DNA of 64,000 bases from Pseudanabaenaceae cyanobacterium SKYG29 (GTDB taxonomy: Bacteria > Cyanobacteriota > Cyanobacteriia > Pseudanabaenales > Pseudanabaenaceae): assembly GCA_025055675.1 (NCBI GenBank), contig JANWWT010000002.1, forward strand, positions 62,001 through 126,000, written 5' to 3'. The notes beneath the pieces were generated by a model. That model saw nothing but the letters and a program-made list of their open reading frames with translations. It made no database searches and was not told where the DNA came from. The translations under genes and the position numbers were made by a program. Each line of letters starts with the position of its first letter. The stretch's first letter is position 1. Below, piece by piece: positions 36,298-45,876 of this stretch.

Positions 36298-36907
36298 CAT
36301 CTTCCCCACACTCATCGGCCAAGTAGGACAGGGAACGGAAACGTAAGCCTATGAGTTGGTCATAGAGGGGATTTAATTTACACATGGCGGGAATATGCAT
36401 GATCTTTTTGCCAAATAAAATTACATCCCGTTCAAACGGACACTGGGCGGGAATCACACGGCACAAAAAGTGAGCTAGGCGGCGGTCTTTGATTTCTAAA
36501 CGATCGAGCCAATTTTTCACAGGGGTAAGAACGTCATGTTCTACTCCCAGGGGATTGTTGAGATGGGCACGTAACTCAACCATTTCCTTCATCTCCTGCC
36601 CAAGGGCACTAGCGTACTGGTGGATTAATTGATCCTCCGTGTCTGAGTATTCCCCATCTACCATCGCCATCATTACCGCTGTGCGCAGAAAATGTTGCGC
36701 TAAGTTGTCGTCTTTGCCAAAGGCAGTGGCCAATTCAGTGGGGGAGATAGGACAAAGTAATCGGGGATCGTCACTCTCTAGATGTTCGGACTGTTGTAAC
36801 TTCTGTAAAAGTTCCTGCTCGTCTTGGGTGAATTTACCATCTGCTAGAGCAACACTGAGTAATCCCCGTAGCCAAGCGGTCATCTGGGTTGGTGTGTAGG
36901 TAGTCAT
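36281..36907 (-). CDS. TerB-like protein with Mo-dependent nitrogenase C-terminal domain
   Basis: A 208-residue soluble protein. Residues about 1-115 are helical and TerB-like ([19 protein letters not shown] and [19 protein letters not shown], both acidic metal-site-like loops). The C-terminal part has [33 protein letters not shown] and [13 protein letters not shown], the pattern of the Mo-dependent nitrogenase C-terminal domain (Mo-nitro_C). The name comes from a historic fusion; the family is common in cyanobacteria that do not fix nitrogen and its role is unknown. No nif gene is present here. Confidence 0.8.
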   Translation of the reverse strand: MTTYTPTQMTAWLRGLLSVALADGKFTQDEQELLQKLQQSEHLESDDPRLLCPISPTELATAFGKDDNLAQHFLRTAVMMAMVDGEYSDTEDQLIHQYASALGQEMKEMVELRAHLNNPLGVEHDVLTPVKNWLDRLEIKDRRLAHFLCRVIPAQCPFERDVILFGKKIMHIPAMCKLNPLYDQLIGLRFRSLSYLADECGEDVSQYC

Positions 36908-37035
36908 AGCCCCCTTTTGCGCACCTCTAGCATCCTACTACCTTCTCTGATGCACGCCAATATTTGTTAGAAATTTCCTTGGATTTTCCCTACAATCATA
37001 ACAAAATTACTATAGTTCCACCCGGCAGAGAGGTT

Positions 37036-38850
37036 ATGTCCGCTACGTTAAAGGTTCCTGCTAGTTCGCTGCGCCGCGTCAAAACAGCTATGGAAAAGGT
37101 CGGCATTTCCAGTCAAAAAGCTCTAGCAGAGGCAGTGGGCATCTCTCTGTACAAAGTGCGGGAGTTCATGGCGGGCAGACCGATCGATGCTACTACTTTT
37201 ATTCAAATTTGCGAGAAGCTGGAATTGGATTGGCAAAAGTTGACTAGGGTTTCTCCCGCTAAAGCAGAGGGGATTCTAGGTAAAGAAGCTGCTCCCCCTG
37301 CGTCACCACCAGCGCTGGTTCCCCCGCCTACGCCTAAACGATCGGTCATTCCCCGTCTCGCTTCCCATCTGTTTCGCGCCAATTTGCCTCAGGAGGTCGC
37401 TCCCCCTTCTCCCCTAGAGGAAACAGTACCCAATGCAACGTTAGACACACCGAGCGAGGAGCACGCCGCCGTGCACCAAAGCTTGCCCGCCCCAGTAGAA
37501 ACTCCCCCTTTATCAATATCGGAGGAAGCTGTACCCACGGTAGTTATCACTGCCCCTACCTCCCCTCCACCGATCGAGGAGCAACCAGAACCCAGGGTGG
37601 TCATTACTGCTGACAGCCCAACTGCACCAATGGCGGAGAAGACTGTACCAACGGTGGTCATCACCGCAGATGTCCCTGCTGCGCCAAGCGAAGAGCTTGC
37701 CCCACCCATCCCGATCGTGGAGAAAACGGCAGCAACGGTCGTGATTACTCCCACCGTACCCCCTGCTCAGAACATAGAAATTGAACCGCCTACCTTTACC
37801 ATCGCTGCAACCCCCAGTGTAGAGGAAATGATTGTCACTGAGGAGGGGAATCTGCCGGTCATTGAACCCGTTGTACCCCACCGTGAACCCCCGATCGATT
37901 GGGCAAGTATCTTGGAGGGAGCACGCACGCTGGTAGCAAACGCTCAGTGGGAAGAGTTAGCCCAGGTACTGCAAAGGTTTGACTTGAGCCAGACCCATCT
38001 CTACGACTTATTTCTGGAATTGGCGGAATCCCTACTACCTCCCCATTGGCGGCAGGGTGGTCGGCGGGTATCTGACCCCATCTTGCACGGGTGGATACTG
38101 GCTCTCGCGGGTATAGTCGCTCATTACTTAGAACTTTATCCCCAAGCCCTCGCCTACCTCGAACTTGCCCTCAAATTGGTCAAGCAATATCCCGATCGTG
38201 CCTTGGAATTGCAATGTTTTAAGGGCTTAGCCCAGCTGCATTACGCTTTGGCTAACTATCAAGCTGCCATTAGCTACTATCAGCAGTACTATGATCTAGC
38301 AGAACTAGAAGACCGATTCCAGGAACAAGCCCAAGTTCTACACCAACTAGGCAACATCTACTTTGCCCTGCGCCAGTATCGGACAGCTATCGGTTATTAT
38401 CAGCAGTTTCTGAACCACACTGCCGCGGAACTCCTGGAAACTGAAACCCATAAAACCCTCTACAACATAGGTGCTTGCTATATCAATCTCAAACAGTACG
38501 AACAAGCTATCAATCACCTGCAAAAACTGGCTAGTCTGGGGCAAGATGAACCCACCCAACAAGCTCGCACTAACTTGCAACTGGGACTAGCCTACGCAGG
38601 ACTGGGATTGCACCACACTGCCCTGGAATATCTAGAAAGAGCACGCTCCCTGGCAGCTCCTCTCAACTACCCCCACTTAGATATGCAGATATGGCGCGGT
38701 CTGACCTTGAGCTATCTAGGTCAAAATAACTACAGCCAAGCCGATCGGTATGGCAGAAAATGGCTAACTTTGGCAAAGTTGATAGGCGATCGGGACGAAC
38801 AAGTTAGAGCTATCTATTATCTGCGGCGGGTAAACCGAACATCGGCTTAG
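37036..38850 (+). CDS. HTH-like and tetratricopeptide-repeat protein with proline-rich middle
   Basis: About 604 residues from ATG 37036, preceded by the purine-rich GAGAGG. Residues about 10-70 resemble an XRE-like helix-turn-helix (KALAEAVGISLYKVREFMAG). Residues about 80-285 are Pro/Ala/Glu/Val-rich with a repeated VVIT string (TVVITAP, RVVITAD, TVVITAD, TVVITPT). The C-terminal half has several TPR units, for example YQAAISYYQQYYDLAEL, RQYRTAIGYYQQFLN and KQYEQAINHLQKL. Proteins like this may act as scaffolds or regulators, but I know no specific function. An upstream start at 36964 lacks a ribosome site. Confidence 0.8.
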   Translation: MSATLKVPASSLRRVKTAMEKVGISSQKALAEAVGISLYKVREFMAGRPIDATTFIQICEKLELDWQKLTRVSPAKAEGILGKEAAPPASPPALVPPPTPKRSVIPRLASHLFRANLPQEVAPPSPLEETVPNATLDTPSEEHAAVHQSLPAPVETPPLSISEEAVPTVVITAPTSPPPIEEQPEPRVVITADSPTAPMAEKTVPTVVITADVPAAPSEELAPPIPIVEKTAATVVITPTVPPAQNIEIEPPTFTIAATPSVEEMIVTEEGNLPVIEPVVPHREPPIDWASILEGARTLVANAQWEELAQVLQRFDLSQTHLYDLFLELAESLLPPHWRQGGRRVSDPILHGWILALAGIVAHYLELYPQALAYLELALKLVKQYPDRALELQCFKGLAQLHYALANYQAAISYYQQYYDLAELEDRFQEQAQVLHQLGNIYFALRQYRTAIGYYQQFLNHTAAELLETETHKTLYNIGACYINLKQYEQAINHLQKLASLGQDEPTQQARTNLQLGLAYAGLGLHHTALEYLERARSLAAPLNYPHLDMQIWRGLTLSYLGQNNYSQADRYGRKWLTLAKLIGDRDEQVRAIYYLRRVNRTSA

Positions 38851-38938
38851 GGAAATTCTGTCTAAATGGACACAAACGTCATCTTGTCAAGGGGTTATTA
38901 TACTTATTAACAAGACTTTACAAATTGGAGGTAAGACT

Positions 38939-39109
38939 ATGGGTATACCGTTAGAGCTAACCCTTGAGCAGGAGTTCAACCTGAAAGTCTATGAAGAACA
39001 GGTGAAGAAGCTCACCCTGGAGCAGTCCCAAGAATTTGTCCTAGAGCTATTGCGGCAGCTGATGATCAAAGACAATGTGATCAAGCACCTGCTGAAGCAG
39101 ACAATCTAG
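38939..39109 (+). CDS. nblA: Phycobilisome degradation protein NblA
   Basis: A 56-residue protein starting MGIPLELTLEQEFNLKVYEE and continuing VKKLTLEQSQEFVLELLRQL. This is the short helical NblA adaptor that directs phycobiliproteins to Clp protease during nutrient starvation. A strong GGAGG ribosome site lies 7 bases before the ATG. A clear terminator follows 10 bases after the stop, so it is a single-gene unit. Expression is usually induced by nitrogen or sulfur starvation, but I see no certain regulator site. Confidence 0.92.
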   Translation: MGIPLELTLEQEFNLKVYEEQVKKLTLEQSQEFVLELLRQLMIKDNVIKHLLKQTI

Positions 39110-39118
39110 GAGTTCTTT

Positions 39119-39154
39119 GACTGCCCTACGCGGGGTGGGAGCAGTCTTTTTTTT
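39119..39154 (+). terminator. Rho-independent terminator of nblA
   Basis: A six-base stem GACTGC/GCAGTC encloses a GC-rich loop and is followed by eight T residues (39147-39154). It begins 10 bases after the nblA stop and is the best intrinsic terminator in the window. Confidence 0.85.
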
Positions 39155-39958
39155 ACAAGTGGTTAAATCGCCACCATAGCAGACCCCCAGATCAGGCAAC
39201 CAGCGAGAAAGTAAAGACAAAGTGGAAAAAGAGCTTGACGACGCGGTCAAGAACAAAAATTAGGTACCTGTAGCAACAAGCAACCCACGAGAAATCAGGA
39301 AACTGGTTTGCGGAGTCTATGCAGTCGGGACGATAGTCAGGGGGGCATTTGCTAATCCCTACTCCCTAGGTCAACCGCTCAATTGCAAACGAAAGGAAAC
39401 AGATAAACTAACCAGGGAAGGGAAGGAAAAAGCCCAAAATGACAACTCCAACAAATTCATTTGCCGTTAATGTAGGAACTCCTAACAATTCAGCAATTAA
39501 CCTATTCCCCAGGATCGTAATTCTGATGTGTCATAGACAAACCTGACATCAAGATGCACCAGGTTCGGTGAGCAGCATAACACCAACCCGATAATCAAAG
39601 CTACTAACTGTCCCGATTGCACAGAGTTTTGGCAACTACAGCGAATGTCGCCTATCTGAGTTATTAATCAATGAGTTACATCTATCGGCACAGGTACCCC
39701 TAGGCTGCAACCAGCTCTGGTGAGTAACCAATCGAAAGATGATAGTTTGTTTAGTTCATACCGTTAAATTTGATAGGTGTAGATTATTTAGGTTGTCTAA
39801 AGTGCCGTTGGCTCTAAATTTTGCAAAAAGCCCCGCAGAAGTGACTAGCCCTATGCAAAACTCTAAACCCCCTACTACATTCTTTCTTTGGTAGCATCAG
39901 GATAAGCTCTGGGTGGTCAATAAATTGATGACCCCAATTGTTACTATTATGCCATACC
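39155..39958. other. Gene-poor stretch between nblA and sbcC
   Basis: I see no convincing gene in about 800 bases. Frames are short and broken on both strands. A few fragments on the minus strand (such as VMLLTEPGAS near 39570) might be mobile-element debris, but no match to the transposase copies at 20.8 or 32.1 kb could be made by eye. No repeat array, tRNA or clear promoter was found. Confidence 0.55.
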
Positions 39959-42379
39959 CTATTGATTGACCAAGACGGTATATTGTCTGATGGGATCAAA
40001 AGCAAGGCGGATAGTTTGGTGGAGACTTTCTTTGATGTCTTCTATGTGGGTAATGATCAGGACTTGCTCAAACTGTTGTTCTAAACCATAGAGTAGTTGC
40101 AAGACGTTTTCTCGTCGATTTTGATCCAAGGAACCAAATACTTCATCTAAAATTAACAGCGAAAAGGGCTGTCCTGTGCGTTCTGTAATCATTTGGGAAA
40201 TGGCTAATCTCAAACACAGGTTGACAATATCCTCTTCTCCCCCGGAGATAACGGGCTTGCTTTCCCCTTGGGATTTGACAATCACTTGATATTTGTCATC
40301 TAGCTCCAGTCCGTCATATCTACCATCGGTCAACTGCTGCAGAAAATAACTAGCAGTCTCTGCTAGCCTCGGTCGGATTTGTTTAGTCAGATATTCCCGC
40401 AGTTCCGTAAAGGCTTGGTCTAATTCTTTCAAGGTGAAGTATTCAATCCCGATCACTTTTCTCTGCTCTTGCAATCTCTGGTATTCTGTCTGCTGTTGCT
40501 GTAGTTCCTGGAGCTGCTGTTGATAGAGGTGCAAACGCTCTTGGGTAGTTTGGTATTGGGTATTAAGCTTTTGGTAGAGGTCTTCTGTGGCTTGGAATTG
40601 CTGCTGGCGTTGGCGAAATTCGGCTTCCCTGTAGTCAAGGCTAGTCACCTGTTGCTGTAGTTGCTCTATTTCCTGTAGGACTGTTTGCCAATCCCCTTGT
40701 TTTTGCTCTAGTTGTTCTACCACTTTCCGAAAGTGCCCAGGGGTTTGCGATAGTTTGAGGAATGTTTCATACTGGGGACGCAGTTGCTGTAGCTGCTCTT
40801 GCACAAATTGATAATGATCGGGGTCAAAGGTTACGGGTTCCTGCTGTTGCCCTAACTCTTGCAGTTCTTTTTGTTTTTGAGCAAGCTGCTTGTGTAATAT
40901 CTCTCTCTTACTCAGGTCTTGAGCAAGACTTTTTTGCCGATTTTGTCCCGCCTGTAACTGGGATTGTAAGTCCGATCGGGCTGTCTCTAGTGCTAAGATC
41001 GGTTCTGGTTTTACTTGCAGTTTTCTTAGCTGCTGTTGCCAAGTTTGTAGGTGCTGTTCACATTCCTGGATATGCCTAGCGAAGTGATGTATCACTGTCT
41101 CGTACTCTTCCCTTAGAGGGCGTTCGCAGGTGGGACAAATTCCCTCTGCTCCAGCAGCTAAGATTGTCTGTTGTTGTTTTTTGAACCGCTCTAGGGTTTG
41201 TTTTTCTGTTTTAATCTGTGCCTGCAGGTCTGCTTGCTGTTGTTGCCACTCTAGGATGGCTGCATTGATCTGCACTGCAAGATGATCAATCTGTTGTTGG
41301 TAGTTTGTCAGTTCCGCAGTGAGGTTTTGGAGTTCTAGTTCGATCGGTAGCAGTAGCTCAATTTCTGCGGTGATTTCTGTAATCTCCTGTTGTAATTTTT
41401 GATATTTCTCCTTCGTTTGTCTTGCTCTTAAAAAGGATTCGTACTGTGATTGTAGGGTTTGATATTCCGTTTGCATGTCTTGGTAATGTAATGCTAGGGA
41501 TTGCAGCTGCGAGAATTGCTCTAGTTCCGTTTCTAATTTGTGCCTGTCTGCCTGTAATTGCTCTATCTCAGCGGTTAACTGTTGGGCCCGTTGCTGATTG
41601 GTCTCTAGTTTGTGCTGTAATTGCAAAAAGTGGGTGCGCCGATCGTTGATCTCCTGCCACCGTTTCTGCTCTTGCTCCCGTTGTTTTGTTATTTCTGTTA
41701 ACTGTTGTTGGACTGCCTGCAATTCCGCCGTGGCTGTAGCTAATTGTTGCTGTTGCCGCTGGAGGCGCTCTTCCAGTCCCGCTAAAGCTTGTAATTGTCC
41801 CTCTATGTTGTCCTTTTGTCTTTCTGTTTGCTTGATGTCATATCTAAGGGTATTAGGTTTGTCCGCTTTGCCCTGCACTTCCTCAATCCTTTCGTAGCCC
41901 AGCATTCTGGCAATGAATCTTTCTCTATTTGCTCCCCCCTCGATCGCTCCTAAAAATTGCAATTCCTTTTGCCCTGTGAAATAGCTGTTGAAAAATTCTT
42001 GGTAGTTCATGCGCAGAAGCTGTTCCAGTTTTTCATCTACTCCTTTAACGGAAGTAGCAATTAGCTGACCCTCTTGCCACAGTTGAGCTTCACTTCTGTT
42101 GCCTTGGCTGCGTTGAATACGATAGCTATGTTGCTGCCAGATAAACTCTAAATCTACTACTACTTCCGCCTTGCCAGGGGCATAACGCCAAATCAACGTG
42201 TCTTTACTGCCTCGTAAAACTCCTGGTTTGTTGCCGTAAAATGCCCAAGCGATCGCCTCTAAGATTGTACTCTTGCCCGCACCATTGTCTCCCAATATCC
42301 CCGTCAAACCCTGCCCAAACTGTATGTAAGTGTCTCTGTGTTGGCGGAAGTTTTGCAGATGCAGCGATACAAGAAACAT
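39959..42379 (-). CDS. sbcC: SbcC/Rad50-like SMC-family exonuclease subunit
   Basis: An 806-residue SbcC-like ATPase. Walker A is GDNGAGKST (residues 30-38). Long Gln-rich coiled coils flank a zinc hook CPTC near residue 420. The C-terminal half has the signature VISGGEEDIVNLCLRLAIS and Walker B LLILDEVFGSLD. With SbcD it would cut hairpins and blocked DNA ends. It is shorter than E. coli SbcC (about 1050), in coiled-coil length, and resembles the archaeal/cyanobacterial Rad50-like form. No sbcD is adjacent. Confidence 0.9.
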   Translation of the reverse strand: MFLVSLHLQNFRQHRDTYIQFGQGLTGILGDNGAGKSTILEAIAWAFYGNKPGVLRGSKDTLIWRYAPGKAEVVVDLEFIWQQHSYRIQRSQGNRSEAQLWQEGQLIATSVKGVDEKLEQLLRMNYQEFFNSYFTGQKELQFLGAIEGGANRERFIARMLGYERIEEVQGKADKPNTLRYDIKQTERQKDNIEGQLQALAGLEERLQRQQQQLATATAELQAVQQQLTEITKQREQEQKRWQEINDRRTHFLQLQHKLETNQQRAQQLTAEIEQLQADRHKLETELEQFSQLQSLALHYQDMQTEYQTLQSQYESFLRARQTKEKYQKLQQEITEITAEIELLLPIELELQNLTAELTNYQQQIDHLAVQINAAILEWQQQQADLQAQIKTEKQTLERFKKQQQTILAAGAEGICPTCERPLREEYETVIHHFARHIQECEQHLQTWQQQLRKLQVKPEPILALETARSDLQSQLQAGQNRQKSLAQDLSKREILHKQLAQKQKELQELGQQQEPVTFDPDHYQFVQEQLQQLRPQYETFLKLSQTPGHFRKVVEQLEQKQGDWQTVLQEIEQLQQQVTSLDYREAEFRQRQQQFQATEDLYQKLNTQYQTTQERLHLYQQQLQELQQQQTEYQRLQEQRKVIGIEYFTLKELDQAFTELREYLTKQIRPRLAETASYFLQQLTDGRYDGLELDDKYQVIVKSQGESKPVISGGEEDIVNLCLRLAISQMITERTGQPFSLLILDEVFGSLDQNRRENVLQLLYGLEQQFEQVLIITHIEDIKESLHQTIRLAFDPIRQYTVLVNQ

Positions 42380-42389
42380 AGTTCATTAA

Positions 42390-42635
42390 TCAATCGGCTC
42401 CTTCCTTACCAAAGAGATTGCGACGGGAAGCTTCCAGTTTTTCCCACAGGTCTTTGATCTGCTCGTAGGCTTCTAGGGGCGTGATTTTACCACTGTTTTC
42501 TAGAGCACAGATAATCCCTACCCGTCCCGCAAATTCCTGGAGGTTGGCATCAAGCAGCAGATTCTCTGGTGTAAATTCGCCGCGAAATGGTCTTTGGGGG
42601 TATAAAAATTCGTCTTTGTTGGGTGTTGGTGCCAC
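42390..42635 (-). CDS. DUF7219 family protein
   Basis: An 81-residue cyanobacterial protein with DEFLYPQRPFRGEFTPENLL and NLQEFAGRVGIICALE followed by a helical ITPLEAYEQIKDLWEKL segment. This matches the DUF7219 pattern as I recall it. No function is known. The ATG overlaps the rpsT stop by one base, and sbcC begins 10 bases after its stop, so rpsT-DUF7219-sbcC may be cotranscribed. Confidence 0.75.
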   Translation of the reverse strand: MAPTPNKDEFLYPQRPFRGEFTPENLLLDANLQEFAGRVGIICALENSGKITPLEAYEQIKDLWEKLEASRRNLFGKEGAD

Positions 42636-42934
42636 TAGCTTGCCTCTGTCCCTAACAGGGCTTTGGTGCGACGCGTCAGACGAGCTTTGCGCCGATTGCC
42701 AGTATTGCGGTGTATCACCCCCGTCTTCACTGCTCGATCGATTTTGCTAAATGCCAGGGCTAGGCGCCGATCGAGGTCTGCTTTGTTTTCGTCGGTGGGG
42801 TTGGCTTTATATAATTCCAGGGCACGGAGGTAGTTTTTAGTCAAGGTGGCAATGGCTGACTTGTAGGACTTGTTGCGGAGGCGATTCCGCTCTGCTATCT
42901 TGGCTTTTTTGGCTGCCGACTTGATGTTTGCCAT
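42635..42934 (-). CDS. rpsT: 30S ribosomal protein S20
   Basis: S20 of 99 residues, starting [20 protein letters not shown]. The basic helical bundle with [16 protein letters not shown] and the C-terminal [14 protein letters not shown] are typical. It binds the 5' and 3' minor domains of 16S rRNA. It is divergent from the small zinc-ribbon-like gene, with about 60 bases between. Confidence 0.95.
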   Translation of the reverse strand: MANIKSAAKKAKIAERNRLRNKSYKSAIATLTKNYLRALELYKANPTDENKADLDRRLALAFSKIDRAVKTGVIHRNTGNRRKARLTRRTKALLGTEAS

Positions 42935-42996
42935 GAAAAGTCTTGGAAAAGTGCATACATTATTCTAACATAGGGTAATGAATTGCACAAAAATTT

Positions 42997-43248
42997 ATGG
43001 ATGCATTCAGCTCATTTCCCCCCCCTTGGACGGCAGCGGCAAAACATGGGGTTGATTTTACCTGCCCTAGCTGTGGTCGGAGTTCCCGTGCCGCTAAGGA
43101 TGTGTGGATTAACCGCCGCTCGCCTCTGTATCGGGATAATCGCCGCGTGTGGCAGGAGTTTTATCTCTGTGAGTGTGGCACAGCTTGGTGGGGTTGGAAT
43201 GATGAACGCCCCCCTTCGCCTTTGGTCATTGAGTTGCGGGAGGAGTGA
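42997..43248 (+). CDS. Small zinc-ribbon-like cyanobacterial protein
   Basis: An 83-residue protein with a cysteine pair CPSC near residue 23 and a second CEC group near residue 59 (LCECGTAWWGWNDERPPSP), the spacing of a zinc ribbon. A basic middle (NRRSPLYRDNRRVWQEF) could touch nucleic acid. I do not know its function. The dcd ATG follows directly after its stop, so the two are likely coupled. Confidence 0.65.
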   Translation: MDAFSSFPPPWTAAAKHGVDFTCPSCGRSSRAAKDVWINRRSPLYRDNRRVWQEFYLCECGTAWWGWNDERPPSPLVIELREE

Positions 43249-43827
43249 ATGCTAAAAAACGATCGGTGGATTATCGAACAGGCAAAGCAGGGGATGATTG
43301 ACCCCTTTGAACCGTCTTTGGTATCTGAGGTGGAGGGACGTAAGGTAGTCAGCTATGGTCTTTCCAGTTACGGTTATGATGTGCGCCTGGCTCCCAACGA
43401 CTTCCGTATTTTTCGCCATATCCCTGGCACGGTCGTCAATCCCAAAAATTTCAATCCCCAAAACCTAGAATCTGTCCCCCTACAACGGGACGAGTACGGG
43501 GAGTTTTTTATCATTCCTGCCAATTCCTACGGTTTGGGAGTCTCCCTGGAACGTCTGTGTATTCCCCCTAACATCACGGTCATTTGTATCGGTAAATCGA
43601 CGATGGCACGCTGCGGCATTATTGCCAATATCACTCCCGTTGAAGCTAGTTGGCACGGCTTTCTCACCCTGGAATTTAGCAATTCTTCCAGTGCTGATTG
43701 TCGTATCTACGCCAATGAAGGAGTAATCCAACTCCTGTTTTTCGAGGGGGAACCCTGCCAAACAACTTACGCCGATCGTAAGGGGAAATATCAGAATCAG
43801 CCCCAGGCTGTCACCTTTGCCCGTTGA
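43249..43827 (+). CDS. dcd: dCTP deaminase
   Basis: A 192-residue Dcd, which turns dCTP into dUTP as a source of dTMP. The N-terminal VSYGLSSYGYDVRLAPNDF segment, the active-site GKSTMARCGI with Ser/Arg, and TPVEASWHGFLTLEFSN are diagnostic. The enzyme forms trimers. The end overlaps the convergent ccb1-like gene by 17 bases. Confidence 0.95.
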   Translation: MLKNDRWIIEQAKQGMIDPFEPSLVSEVEGRKVVSYGLSSYGYDVRLAPNDFRIFRHIPGTVVNPKNFNPQNLESVPLQRDEYGEFFIIPANSYGLGVSLERLCIPPNITVICIGKSTMARCGIIANITPVEASWHGFLTLEFSNSSSADCRIYANEGVIQLLFFEGEPCQTTYADRKGKYQNQPQAVTFAR

Positions 43828-44299
43828 GGTATGCCTCCAGTTGGCTGAGGGTGTCGCGGTGCCCTTGGACTAGTACATGGTCGTTGCGGGTGATAATTTG
43901 TACCTGTTCTAATTTCTGTGCCCCCCGCCAGTAAAACCAGCCCGCTAGGGGCGCTCCCCCCACTAGTAGGTAAAGACTATTCCCCCCTTCAGGGAGCAGA
44001 AAGGAGAGCACTAGACTAAGACAGAGAAGCCCGATCGCTGCCAGTACTGTTAAAAATAGGGCTAATCCCACACTGCCCTTAATTTTGCCCTCCAGAATGA
44101 CCATATCCCGATCGGGGTCAATTGCCTTTATGCGGTAACCTAATTGCAGCAGGTAATCCCGCAGGGGTGGGACAAGTTGAGGGTCAGATAGCGCCAGTTC
44201 AGCCCTACGCTCCTTCACGGAACCTGCCACAAAGAAGACTAAGCCCACTAAGAGCAGGAAAGTCAATACCAGGGTGGAATAATAACTGAGTTCGCTCAC
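43811..44299 (-). CDS. Cofactor assembly of complex C, CCB1-type protein
   Basis: A 162-residue membrane protein with an N-terminal span ([19 protein letters not shown]) followed by [13 protein letters not shown], a soluble stretch with [10 protein letters not shown], and two further spans ([19 protein letters not shown] and [18 protein letters not shown]). This order and the SVK(E/D)R and [12 protein letters not shown] blocks match the CCB1/DUF3529 family needed to attach haem ci to cytochrome b6. The start overlaps the hemE stop (ATGA), so haem synthesis and haem insertion genes are translationally coupled here. Confidence 0.75.
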   Translation of the reverse strand: MSELSYYSTLVLTFLLLVGLVFFVAGSVKERRAELALSDPQLVPPLRDYLLQLGYRIKAIDPDRDMVILEGKIKGSVGLALFLTVLAAIGLLCLSLVLSFLLPEGGNSLYLLVGGAPLAGWFYWRGAQKLEQVQIITRNDHVLVQGHRDTLSQLEAYLNGQR

Positions 44300-45327
44300 A
44301 GGGATTTGACAGTTTCAAAGAAGAAGCGGACGTTTTCTTCGGGGGTGGTGGAGAGTACCCCGTGCCCCAAATTCATAATATGTCCTTTTCCTCCTGCTTG
44401 CTCTACCACTAGCTCAATCTGTGCCCGAATGTAATCTTGGGGAGCAAACAAAATACAGGGGTCAAGGTTACCCTGCACGGCGATATTTTCCCCCAGTCGC
44501 TGGCGCGCTTCCTTCATGTTTACCATCCAATCCAGACTGATCACATCCACCCCCGTCTGGGCCATGCGTTCCAAAATGCCAGCACTGCCGCAAATATAGA
44601 GAATGAGGGGAACATCGGGATAACGATCGTGGACATAATCAACAATCTGTTTGGTATAGGGCATGGCAAAGGTTTCGTATTCCGTCGGTGCCAGATTCCC
44701 TGCCCAGGAGTCAAATAGCTGGACAGCCTGTGCCCCAGATTCAATTTGGTAGCAAATATAAATAGCAATATTTTCCGCCAGGATGGAGAGAAACTTGTGC
44801 AGCAGTTGGGGGTTCTGGTAGGACATGGATTTGATCATGACAAAGTCTTTAGAACTTTTCCCCTCGATGGCATAGGCAGCTAACGTCCAGGGAGCACCGA
44901 CAAAACCTAACACCACTGCTTGGTCTTTCACTTCCTGTCTGAGGGTGCGCAATATCTGCTTGATGAATGGCAAAGATTCATTGGGTTTGAGGGTGTAGAG
45001 ACGATCGACCTGTTCTTTCGTGCGAATCGGGGGGTCAATAATTGGTCCGCGGCTTTCAATTATGTCAAATTCAATCCCCATACCAGGGAGAGGGGTCAGT
45101 ATGTCGGAAAACATGATCACCCCGTCGGGATGAAAAGCATGAAAGGGCTGCAGGGAAATCTCCACCGCGATGTCGGGATTCTCCGAGCGTTGCCTAAAGT
45201 CAGGATAGCGCTCCCTCAGTTCCCGATAGGCTTGCATGTACCTTCCCGCTTGCCGCATCATCCACACCGGCGGACGGTCTAAGGTTTCTCCCCGCGCTGC
45301 CCGCAATAACCGATCGTTACCCCCCAT
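44296..45327 (-). CDS. hemE: Uroporphyrinogen decarboxylase
   Basis: HemE of 343 residues, which removes four carboxyl groups from uroporphyrinogen III to give coproporphyrinogen III on the route to haem and chlorophyll. The signature [20 protein letters not shown] lies near the N terminus, with [27 protein letters not shown] and the C-terminal [15 protein letters not shown]. No TTG or extra domain is seen. It is followed by the ccb1-like gene with a 4-base overlap. Confidence 0.97.
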   Translation of the reverse strand: MGGNDRLLRAARGETLDRPPVWMMRQAGRYMQAYRELRERYPDFRQRSENPDIAVEISLQPFHAFHPDGVIMFSDILTPLPGMGIEFDIIESRGPIIDPPIRTKEQVDRLYTLKPNESLPFIKQILRTLRQEVKDQAVVLGFVGAPWTLAAYAIEGKSSKDFVMIKSMSYQNPQLLHKFLSILAENIAIYICYQIESGAQAVQLFDSWAGNLAPTEYETFAMPYTKQIVDYVHDRYPDVPLILYICGSAGILERMAQTGVDVISLDWMVNMKEARQRLGENIAVQGNLDPCILFAPQDYIRAQIELVVEQAGGKGHIMNLGHGVLSTTPEENVRFFFETVKSL

Positions 45328-45489
45328 TCTTAAAATATTCCTCTATTTACAGCAGTGTCCATTATATTGCCTGTATATCTAGCTTAGCCACAGTGGGGGC
45401 TTTGACACCCACCAAGTGAGTACAAATCCTTAAAAATTTTAAGATATATTGTGAATGGTAAATTTTTTTATAGTTTAAGGGCGCAAATT

Positions 45490-45876
45490 ATGCTCTCCCC
45501 CCCACCCATTCCCTCCCGTACTGATGCTTTGCCCCGCTTTCCCTGGCGCTGGCTGGTGTTCGTGGTGTTGGCAGGGGTATTGGTAGTGCTGCTATGGCTG
45601 TGGTGGTTTCCCCCTGCCGATGCCTATACCCGATCGGTGTTATCCCTCAAGGGGGACGCGGAAAAGGGACGGTCGATTTTTGTCATGAATTGTGTACCCT
45701 GTCATGGGCAGTGGGCGGAAGGGGAAGTGGGTCCCAGTTTACATGGGGTGGCAAGGCACAGGTCGAGACAACAGTTGGTACATCAAATTATCAGCGGTGA
45801 AACGCCCCCCATGCCTAAGTTCCAAGCGGAACCGCAAATGATGGCGGATTTACTGGAGTACCTCAATCAGCTTTAG
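45490..45876 (+). CDS. cytM: Cytochrome c-M (CytM)
   Basis: A membrane-anchored c-type cytochrome of 128 residues from ATG 45490. One span ([20 protein letters not shown]) near residue 20-40 precedes a small class-I cytochrome domain with the haem motif CVPCH and the axial Met in TPPMPKFQ. This fits CytM, which tunes photosynthetic and respiratory electron flow in cyanobacteria. The upstream GTG at 45451 would add 13 residues after a weak site. The palindrome CTTAAAAATTTTAAG lies at 45429-45443 in the leader. The end overlaps obg. Confidence 0.87.
   Translation: MLSPPPIPSRTDALPRFPWRWLVFVVLAGVLVVLLWLWWFPPADAYTRSVLSLKGDAEKGRSIFVMNCVPCHGQWAEGEVGPSLHGVARHRSRQQLVHQIISGETPPMPKFQAEPQMMADLLEYLNQL

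Noticed and set aside
37389-37754. Gly/Val-rich antisense open frame under the HTH-TPR gene
   Set aside because: It mirrors the Pro/Val-rich repeats of the real gene and has no start signal.
39155-39958. Third copy of the decayed transposase
   Set aside because: A few words are alike but no colinear block was found by eye.
45429-45443. Palindrome CTTAAAAATTTTAAG upstream of cytM as a regulator site
   Set aside because: AT-only palindromes of this size arise easily and no matching second site or known motif was seen.
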